From NCBI GenBank assembly GCA_947258885.1, contig CAMYKD010000077.1, positions 1-50,275 of the forward strand: DNA of 50,275 nt, in the 5' to 3' direction. The position numbers and the translations under genes are program-made. Source of the stretch: an uncultured Kiloniellales bacterium (GTDB lineage: Bacteria > Pseudomonadota > Alphaproteobacteria > Kiloniellales > JAKSDN01). Below, piece after piece: positions 44,673 to 50,275 of the stretch (the stretch's first letter is position 1; every line of letters begins with the position of its first letter). Under the pieces are notes generated by a model. It had not been told where the DNA came from, did no database searches, and saw nothing but the letters and a program-made list of their open reading frames with translations.

Positions 44673-46032
44673 CGCGTGCCTTCTCCTGTTCTTCGATGGC
44701 CTGCCGGGTCAGGCGGCCGCGTTGGAAGAAGCTGCGCGCCGCCTTGCGGGCGAGACGCCTGGCCTCCTCCAGATGGATCGCCGCCGCCGGGTGCAGGCCG
44801 CCGCCCGCCAGCACCTGGATCGCGTCCTCGGTCTCGAAGACCGCCAGCCTGAGCGACTCGCGCGCGGCGCCGCGCTTCTCGTCCCGGCTCTGCTCCAGGA
44901 GCGCGATGGCGGCGCGGATGTTCTCCAGCGCGTTGATGACCCGCAGGAAGGCGGCCACGGCCACCACCTGGGTGCCGTCCAGGTTGATGCCGCTGCCGGT
45001 CGCGCCGACCAGCAGCTGGCCGGCCGGCGAGCTGTTGAAGGCGTCGCCGTTGTAGAAGGCGACCGCGCCCTCGATGGTCTCGACCGAGTTGTTGTGGAAG
45101 AACGGCCCGGTGTCGGCGGCCTCGACCAGGGTCGGCGTGTTGAAGGTGCCGTCGCCCGGCGTGCCGAAGCCGTCGTCCGGCGGCACCGGCTCGCCGGTCA
45201 GGTCGGCCGGCTGGTCGGGCAGGGCCTCGACGCCGGTGTCGAAGTTGAGGTTGCCGGCCCCGGGGCCGAAGATGTTCGGGTCGCCGTTGGCCCCGGCGTT
45301 GAAGTGGCAGGCGTTGCACTTGCCCAGCGTGTTGTCGAGGAAGATCTCCTGGCCGCGTGCCGCGACCACGCCCTCGAGCGCCAGCGGCAGCGCCAGCTCC
45401 TCTTGGCGGCCGAGCGAGAGCTGGAAGGCCTCGAGGGCGTCCAGCTCCTCGTCGCTCGGCAGGCGGAAGTCGACGCCGGGGATCCGGTTCGTGGTCAGGG
45501 GAAAGTGCTGGATCACCGCGCCGGTGGCAAACGCGCGCAGCGAGCCGTCGCCCGGCGCGCCGTCGCCCGACCAGCCGGTGCGCGGGCCGGCTGCGCTGGC
45601 GACCGAGGTGGGGAGCGCCAGGGTGTGGGGTACGCCGCGCATGTTGAAGTTGTTGGCCAGGTCGTCGAAGCCGTCCTGGTTCTCGAGGATCAGCGCGAAG
45701 GCGCGCATCAGGCGCGGGTTCTCGAAGTTCTGGGCCAGGTTGGGATTGCTCTCGGCGACGAACAGCGGGTCGTCGGGCGGCAGGGTGGCGATGAAGGCCG
45801 GCGTGAGGCCGAAGTTGTCCTCGGCCCGGTGGCAGGTGCCGCAGGTCCGGCCGTTGCCGGCGAAGGTCTCGTTGAAGAAGATCTCGCGCCCCTCGGCGAT
45901 CTGCGCCGCCGCGGGATCGAGCGGCGGCCGGCTCTCGCAGGCGGCAAGCGCCAGGAGCAAGAGCGCCAAGACCAACAGCGGCGCCGCCGCCAGAAGCCGT
46001 GAGCCGGGCCGTTGCCGGACATTCGGTACCAT
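44656..46032 (-). CDS. Di-haem cytochrome c peroxidase-like lipoprotein (CCP/MauG superfamily)
   Basis: A 458-residue protein starting at 46032 with GAGGGAG upstream. The N-terminal signal ends in a lipobox (LALAAC, Cys32). Two haem motifs are present: C64GTC67H68 and C239NAC242H243, in the usual CCP spacing. GVPHTLALPTS and FNTPTLVEAADTGPFFHNNS are superfamily motifs. A C-terminal extension of about 100 residues, predicted all-helical (LENIRAAIALLEQSRDE…ARRLARKAARSFF), is not part of standard CCPs. It may reduce peroxide or act as a MauG/MbnH-like oxidase. It overlaps its partner gene by 17 bases. Confidence 0.88.
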   Translation of the reverse strand: MVPNVRQRPGSRLLAAAPLLVLALLLLALAACESRPPLDPAAAQIAEGREIFFNETFAGNGRTCGTCHRAEDNFGLTPAFIATLPPDDPLFVAESNPNLAQNFENPRLMRAFALILENQDGFDDLANNFNMRGVPHTLALPTSVASAAGPRTGWSGDGAPGDGSLRAFATGAVIQHFPLTTNRIPGVDFRLPSDEELDALEAFQLSLGRQEELALPLALEGVVAARGQEIFLDNTLGKCNACHFNAGANGDPNIFGPGAGNLNFDTGVEALPDQPADLTGEPVPPDDGFGTPGDGTFNTPTLVEAADTGPFFHNNSVETIEGAVAFYNGDAFNSSPAGQLLVGATGSGINLDGTQVVAVAAFLRVINALENIRAAIALLEQSRDEKRGAARESLRLAVFETEDAIQVLAGGGLHPAAAIHLEEARRLARKAARSFFQRGRLTRQAIEEQEKARDELVE

Positions 46033-46506
46033 CCTCGCTCCCTCGCATCCTGCCGGTCCTCTGCGGGACCTATGGGGTTCGCCGGCGCTGCTCTTGCCCT
46101 TGGAGACAAGGTAGTAATGGTAGTAATACGCATCAAGACACAATACCAAGTTGTCACACCATTGTCACAGCTGACTGCAAATCGAAGCAAACTGCAGAAT
46201 TACTTAGAGAACCGGGAGAGCAGTGGCTCCGCGCCACGCGGCGCCACAGCGGGATGGCGGTGCGTTGTGGTTGGCCGTTCGTCCCGGCCGATCCGCGTCC
46301 CATATGGAAAGGGTTGCGCCGTTGAACGGAAACCAGGGTCCGGACCGCCTGCGACATGACGATCGAGCTACCTCGGAGCGAACCCGTCCCCCTCGCCGAC
46401 GCCGCGTCGAGCTGGCCAGGCGGCGGTAACGGCGGGGAGTTGTCGAAACTGAAGCGCCGAATCATGTCGCCAGGTTTCCGATTTTGCCCTTCCCCGGCGC
46501 TGGCCG
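46033..46506. other. 474-base intergenic region with Pho-box-like direct repeats
   Basis: I see no convincing gene. The region carries the near-duplicate GTAGTAATG/GTAGTAATAC (about 46112–46130). It also has two direct repeats TTGTCAC-ACCA-TTGTCAC (46151–46168), 11 bases apart, the layout of a PhoB box. A minus-strand –10-like TATTAC (46129–46124) lies between these and the cytochrome gene. The remainder (46175–46500) is ordinary GC with no structure I can name. Confidence 0.35.
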
Positions 46507-47466
46507 TCACGCGCCGGCCCAGATCAGGATCACGGCGATCGGAAGCGTGGTGATGATGAAGCGCCACATAGGATAGTAAAGCCTCGCGCGCGGACTTTCC
46601 TTGCTCGCCAGGCGTTCTTTGAATTTCTTTTTCTCGTCGATGAATCCGCGCAGCATCAAGAAGGCAAACACATAGATCAAGAAAAAAACCAAACTTGCGG
46701 TACTGCCGCCAAGGATGATATCGCCCAGGGCAAGCGTCCAATCGGGCGGATCGCCTGCGGAGAGCAGCGTCGCGATAGGCAGCCCGATAAGGGAGATGTG
46801 AGTCAGCACCCCAAACACCATCACTTGAACGAGATCGCCTGGCGAGAGCGCCACCTGTTCCCGTAAGATTCGTTTCATGTCGTCATAGTTGACACTGCCA
46901 TAGTCCTCTGGCGACATTCGGAGCCCCGGATGGTCCGGGCTGTCGACCAGCTCGTCGAATATGGAAATGCCGCGCAAATCCCGGTCGTACCAATTGTCGA
47001 TGGAGAGGTGAAAGATTTTGGTCCAGATCGTCAGTGCGAGATCGTAGGCGCGGTCCACGTCCTGTTCGCAATCGATCAGGAGGACATCCCAGGGCGCGCC
47101 GTTCGAGTCCTGGCCCTCCATTCGATGGCGTAATCCGGTTTCCTCGCAGTAGGTTTTCAGTTGCGGCCAATATGCCGCCGCCCCGTCGGCCCTGGGAAAG
47201 CACAGCTCGAGCCCATAATCCGCTTTTTCGCGAATGTACTTGCGGAATCTGAGAGACCGATCCGGTTTCTCATGGCTGAAATGCATATGGCCGCCCTGAT
47301 AGCCTTTGCGTAGCAGGGCGGCGAGCCAGGGCTTTACCTCGGAGAAATCATTGCTACGCCACGGATCCGGTTTCCGTCTCTTCGTGACGAATGTCTTGGC
47401 GAGGTCCAGCAATTGATAGGCCAGCACCGCCCAGAGATATCCAACCATGACATCGGAGATCGACAT
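46507..47466 (-). CDS. Membrane protein of unknown function
   Basis: A 319-residue protein with an N-terminal hydrophobic segment (MVGYLWAVLAYQLLDLAKTF), a large soluble middle (residues ~30–200, rich in Trp/Tyr and acidic groups: FSHEKPDRSLRFRKYIREK, IFHLSIDNWYDRDLRGIS) and three C-terminal membrane segments (VMVFGVLTHISLIGLPIATL, SLVFFLIYVFAFLMLRGFI, WRFIITTLPIAVILIWAGA). I do not recognise the family. Codon usage is less GC-rich than in the core genes, suggesting an accessory origin. Confidence 0.7.
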   Translation of the reverse strand: MSISDVMVGYLWAVLAYQLLDLAKTFVTKRRKPDPWRSNDFSEVKPWLAALLRKGYQGGHMHFSHEKPDRSLRFRKYIREKADYGLELCFPRADGAAAYWPQLKTYCEETGLRHRMEGQDSNGAPWDVLLIDCEQDVDRAYDLALTIWTKIFHLSIDNWYDRDLRGISIFDELVDSPDHPGLRMSPEDYGSVNYDDMKRILREQVALSPGDLVQVMVFGVLTHISLIGLPIATLLSAGDPPDWTLALGDIILGGSTASLVFFLIYVFAFLMLRGFIDEKKKFKERLASKESPRARLYYPMWRFIITTLPIAVILIWAGA

Positions 47467-47549
47467 CGCCCGAACCCGACTCGTGATGAATCCGTCGCGC
47501 CGCCGGCAGGGAGCCTGCGGTTCCGCGACGCGCCGATGCTAGCAAGCGA

Positions 47550-47705
47550 ATGTTAACAACCTTGATCGTCGTCGCGGTCACCATGGATACGGTCGGCGAG
47601 ATCCACTCCCATCTGCTGGTGGTCAAATACGAGGGCCTGGTCGAGAAGGCCAAGCTGAAGGACCGGCGGAAAGACGAAGCGGACGAGGACGGGGAGGGGC
47701 CGTAA
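47550..47705 (+). CDS. Small membrane-anchored protein, hypothetical
   Basis: A 51-residue ORF from ATG 47550 (alternatives TTG 47562, ATG 47583): one short hydrophobic segment (LTTLIVVAVTM), then DTVGEIHSHLLVVKYEGLV and a strongly charged tail (EKAKLKDRRKDEADEDGEG). The codon pattern is that of a real high-GC gene, which is why I keep it despite the size. No ribosome site is obvious. Could be a small holin- or scaffold-like protein; function unknown. Divergent from the 319-residue membrane protein. Confidence 0.5.
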   Translation: MLTTLIVVAVTMDTVGEIHSHLLVVKYEGLVEKAKLKDRRKDEADEDGEGP

Positions 47706-47877
47706 GAACGAGCGTGTTGCCCCATGGAACGGGCGAAACCCTGTGATCGAATGCCCACCTCACCATCGGAACTTCCCATCGAGCGAGACAGTTGCACCAT
47801 CCCTGGGAATCTCGGCGAGGTGGCCAAAAGCGCAACAACGCATGACCGACCCCGTTTCCAAATTGCGAACAGTGTCC

Positions 47878-48153
47878 TTATCGATCGTATGATTTTTCGG
47901 GCCGAATCTGTCGCCACGCGAGATCGACCGTGAGCCAGAACACCTGCGGCACGCCATAGATGACGGCGGCGCCGACGAGCATCGGTGGGCTGCCGTCGGT
48001 AAATCCGACAGCCGCGACCGTGGCGCAAACAACCCAACTCGCGCCGTTTGCGGCGAGCGGCTGCCAGACCGGCCGCGAAAGCCGTCTGAACGCCAGCAGG
48101 AAGAGGAACCGCACCAGGAACGTCGGCACCAGCGCGCCGATCATCGTGTGCAT
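47878..48153 (-). CDS. Small integral membrane protein, hypothetical
   Basis: A 91-residue protein with two or three hydrophobic segments (LVPTFLVRFLFLLAF; WVVCATVAAVGF; PPMLVGAAVIYGVPQVFWLTV) and a basic C-terminus. Start uncertain (ATG 48153 or 48144; neither has a clear ribosome site). Family not recognised. It lies in the accessory stretch beside a REP pair. Confidence 0.5.
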   Translation of the reverse strand: MHTMIGALVPTFLVRFLFLLAFRRLSRPVWQPLAANGASWVVCATVAAVGFTDGSPPMLVGAAVIYGVPQVFWLTVDLAWRQIRPEKSYDR

Positions 48154-48217
48154 GAGCTTAGAGCCGTTGCCATCTCGCCACCACGCGTGAGCTCGGGGGA
48201 CAGGAGTTACCGGGACA

Positions 48218-48343
48218 GGGACTTCCCCGACAGTATACTTTTCTCGCCGAACTGGAAATCTCAGGCGGGTGAAGATAGATACACCATCGCAGGAATTCTA
48301 CTATTCGGAATTCGAGAGATAAATACACTGTTCCCTGGAATTC
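48218..48343 (-). repeat. Third palindromic repeat pair (AT-rich, GACAGTATACTT / AAATACACTGTTC)
   Basis: The arm GACTTCCCCGACAGTATACT (about 48220–48240, continuing TTTCTCG) is an imperfect inverted match of CGAGAGATAAATACACTGTT (from 48313, continuing CCCTGGAATTC). A further GGAATTC copy lies between them. The type recalls the dispersed (A)TACACTGTCCCCGGAATTC repeats. It interrupts the end of a gene remnant on the minus strand. Confidence 0.55.
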
Positions 48344-48586
48344 GGAGAGGTCGGCGACGATCGCGATGGGTTCGCCGACCTCGTCGGTGAACACGGCCGC
48401 CCTGCCGGGCCTGGCCCCGAACGCGGCCAGAAAGCGCTGGAGGTACTGCTCTTCGGTCAGGCCTGCGGGCAGCAGGCGGAAGGCTGCCCGCCGCCGCGGC
48501 GCCGGCATGGCGGCCGCGGACGCCTCGCCCGTGAAAGGCGCCGGCAGCGGCTCCAACCTGGGTGGCGCGGTATGCGTATTGCACAC
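48344..48586 (-). pseudogene. Remnant of a gene, possibly phage head-morphogenesis-like, ended by a repeat insertion
   Basis: The minus-strand frame has a coding-like GC pattern and reads PAGLTEEQYLQRFLAAFGAR, then GRAAVFTDEVGEPIAIVADL, before it runs into the AT-rich repeat and loses meaning. The FTDxxGEPxxI segment resembles the C-terminal part of Mu gpF-like/head morphogenesis proteins with a nuclease-like domain. Only about 80 codons survive. The family assignment is tentative; that it is a fragment is better supported. Confidence 0.4.
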
Positions 48587-48623
48587 TCAAAGCCGCCTGC
48601 GCGTGAGGAGCCTAGATGAGAAC

Positions 48624-49157
48624 TCAAACTGCCGTGCGGCAAAGCAGGCCGCCACCAAAAGCGAACGCCATCGAGATTAGACCAGTCAGAAGCGCCAACA
48701 TCGCACCGCTCGCGCGCCGGCCTACTTCGTCGGCGGTCGGCTTACGGCCCTCAATCTCAATCGGACGGGTCCAGTCCACTGCCAACTTGAGCCCGAGCCA
48801 TCCAAGCATCGCAATTGGCATAACTGGAACCTCTGCTGAGCTCGTGAGACCGATGGCAAGAGTGAAGACAAGACGCTCGACAAGACCGGTCAGCCAACTC
48901 GGGATTCCCCGGTACTTCGATTTTGGTGGGTAATTGATCCACCAACGCATAAATTCATAAAGGCCGGTGGTGACCAACGTCCCAAGCACAAGCGAGAAGG
49001 CAAGACCGACAAGCCACCGCTCGGGCAGCAGGGCATAATGCCATAGGAACACCAGTCCCCCGATCACCAGCGCTATGATCAGAACGAAGAGTATGGGCTC
49101 TATGAGAACGCGGCGGAGCCATACCGAAGCGCGGCGGAGTCGTTCTAATATGCTCAT
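48624..49157 (-). CDS. Membrane protein of unknown function
   Basis: A 177-residue protein starting at ATG 49157 (GAGG eleven bases upstream). About four hydrophobic segments (PILFVLIIALVIGGLVFLWH; WLVGLAFSLVLGTLVTTGLY; LVFTLAIGLTSS…MPIAMLGWLGLKL; ASGAMLALLTGLISMAFAFG) alternate with short polar loops. I do not recognise the family. Codons are less GC-biased than in the housekeeping genes. It is divergent from the pentapeptide-repeat gene. Confidence 0.65.
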   Translation of the reverse strand: MSILERLRRASVWLRRVLIEPILFVLIIALVIGGLVFLWHYALLPERWLVGLAFSLVLGTLVTTGLYEFMRWWINYPPKSKYRGIPSWLTGLVERLVFTLAIGLTSSAEVPVMPIAMLGWLGLKLAVDWTRPIEIEGRKPTADEVGRRASGAMLALLTGLISMAFAFGGGLLCRTAV

Positions 49158-49387
49158 CGAGTGGCACAACCTCGCCCGCTATCGCTATAGCCGAGCATCG
49201 ACCTCTTCTAGCGGCTTGAACGCTCGTTGAACAGCCTTGGGGCTGGCACCGCGTCGACCTCCAGCAAGTCGCGCTACCTGCAACCACTAACGTCCCAGCA
49301 CCCAGCAACCCTGGCAATCCGCCCGGTTTGCTGTAACCTGAGGTAGGAACGGCTGCTGCCGCATGCCCGCGAGGTCGGCGCACGAGC

Positions 49388-50275
49388 ATGAACGATCAAC
49401 CCGACAAGGCCGAAGACCAAGCCAGCCCCGAGGACCAGCCGCCGCCCGAAGCGAAAGGCGCGGAAGCCGAGCCCCCTCCGTTGCGCAAGATTTCCAAGGA
49501 TGAGCTGAAGACCATCGTTGAGGGCCATCGAGCATGGGTCGAGTCCAAGGGCCAAGAGGGGGTTCAGGCCGCGCTTCAGGGTGCCAACCTCCGGGGGGCC
49601 AATCTGATGAGCGCCAACCTCAAGGAAGCCAACCTGGTGAGCACCAACCTTGAGGGGGCCAACCTAGTGGGCGCCAACCTCACGGGGGCTTGGCTCACGA
49701 CGGCCAACCTTAAAGGGGCTGACCTAAAAGGGGCGGACCTCATAGCGGCTAACCTCATAGGGGCGCGCCTCCAGCGGGCCGAGCTCCATCAAGCCGAGCT
49801 CCAACGTGCCGAGCTCCAACGGGCTGAACTCGACGAAGCAGTGCTCTGGAACGCCAAACTCCATGAGGTCAAGCTCTGGGACGCGAGCCTCCAGAGGGCT
49901 GAGCTCATGGGCGCGGATCTCCGGGGAGCCGAGCTCATACGGGCCAATCTTCAGGGGGCCAACCTCAGGAGTGCAACCCTGGAGGCAGACGCGTTCAAGA
50001 ACGATGGTGAGACGGGCCCAGACTGGCCCGCCGCAAATCTTACGGGGGCTAACCTGCGAAATGCCAATCTGAGTGATGCAAAACTTTCCAACGTGATCGG
50101 GTTGCTCTCGGAGAATCTTGCAGGCGCCAACGTTTCAAATTGCAGAACCCCAGAAGACATCGCCAAATTCGAAGGCCTCGCCCATGTCGCGGAGACCTCC
50201 CAGAATGCCCGCAAAATCTTCTTTGGCATGCTCCTGGGTTGCGTCTACGCCTGGCTGACCATCGCCACGACCACA
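49388..50275 (+). CDS. Pentapeptide-repeat protein with C-terminal membrane domain, cut by the window end
   Basis: 296 codons are visible from ATG 49388 without a stop. Residues 1–40 are acidic/Pro-rich and disordered. A short helical segment (ISKDELKTIVEGHRAWVESK) precedes about 35 pentapeptide repeats of the A(N/D)LxxA type (GANLRGANLMSANLKEANLV and onward), expected to fold into a right-handed beta helix. Then KFEGLAHVAETSQNARKIFF leads into the first membrane segment (GMLLGCVYAWLTIATTT). This layout matches a known group of pentapeptide proteins with several C-terminal helices; function unknown. The repeats also create weak nucleotide periodicity. Confidence 0.88.
   Translation, partial: MNDQPDKAEDQASPEDQPPPEAKGAEAEPPPLRKISKDELKTIVEGHRAWVESKGQEGVQAALQGANLRGANLMSANLKEANLVSTNLEGANLVGANLTGAWLTTANLKGADLKGADLIAANLIGARLQRAELHQAELQRAELQRAELDEAVLWNAKLHEVKLWDASLQRAELMGADLRGAELIRANLQGANLRSATLEADAFKNDGETGPDWPAANLTGANLRNANLSDAKLSNVIGLLSENLAGANVSNCRTPEDIAKFEGLAHVAETSQNARKIFFGMLLGCVYAWLTIATTT

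Noticed and set aside
46356-46553. 65-codon plus-strand frame before the 319-residue membrane protein
   Set aside because: No ribosome site, overlaps the end of the opposite gene, and the C-terminal half is Arg/Ser low complexity.
49388-50102. CRISPR-like or tandem-repeat array in the pentapeptide region
   Set aside because: The periodic nucleotide pattern comes from 15-base codon repeats for A(N/D)LxxA; there are no constant repeats with unique spacers.

Overview
The window is a high-GC chromosomal segment of an alphaproteobacterium, most likely in or near the Rhodospirillales/Kiloniellales. The order hflC – DUF2065 – Do-type protease – serB // miaA – ilvB – ilvN – ilvC is a housekeeping arrangement of that group. 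Tripartite tricarboxylate (TTT) and TRAP transporters, CaiB-type CoA-transferases and a CheY–PilZ protein fit a free-living, carboxylate-using, probably aquatic or soil organism. No rRNA, tRNA, CRISPR array or prophage is visible.

Layout. 1–7856 is core: membrane protein quality control (hflC, DUF2065, degP), serine synthesis (serB), tRNA modification (miaA) and the branched-chain amino acid operon (ilvBNC). 8077–18379 mixes metabolic genes (Fe-dependent alcohol dehydrogenase, MTHFR family, PLP group-III decarboxylase, hspQ, DMT exporter, response regulator–PilZ, flippase-like protein, crotonase, ParB-like domain, TSUP permease). It also holds a REP-associated tyrosine transposase (RAYT) flanked by its palindromes. 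18642–26075 has an MscS channel, a flavin reductase and a complete TTT uptake operon ending in an aspartate dehydrogenase-like gene. 26110–32538 holds small secreted or cytosolic proteins, an MFS transporter, an orphan amino-acid binding protein, a DNA alkyltransferase and a C-terminal processing protease.

32543–44225 reads as one divergent catabolic regulon. On the minus strand are a glyoxylate-type aminotransferase, a TRAP transporter (dctP-dctQ-dctM), an enoyl-CoA hydratase and a family III CoA-transferase. On the plus strand are a large FAD/Fe-S 2-hydroxyacid dehydrogenase, a GntR/FCD regulator and an aldo/keto reductase. The AT-rich divergent promoter region holds a perfect TTTTGCATGCAAAA palindrome, a good candidate operator. 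44241–46032 encodes a di-haem cytochrome c peroxidase-like lipoprotein with a periplasmic partner. 46507–50275 is an accessory stretch of lower-GC membrane proteins, a gene remnant and a pentapeptide-repeat protein cut by the window end.

The most striking feature is the density of palindromic repeats. One REP family (core GGGTC-N-GACCC) surrounds the RAYT and recurs near 33.8 kb and 42.1–42.2 kb, where two copies sit inside coding sequence. A second family (GGGGACATTC) lies at 34.7 kb and a third, AT-rich one at 48.2–48.3 kb. There is also a 270-bp nested palindrome between convergent genes whose ends supply both stop codons (18376–18645), a 274-bp inverted-repeat element (42893–43166), and a TTCGACAGGCTC/GAGCCTGTCGAA element between ilvB and ilvN.
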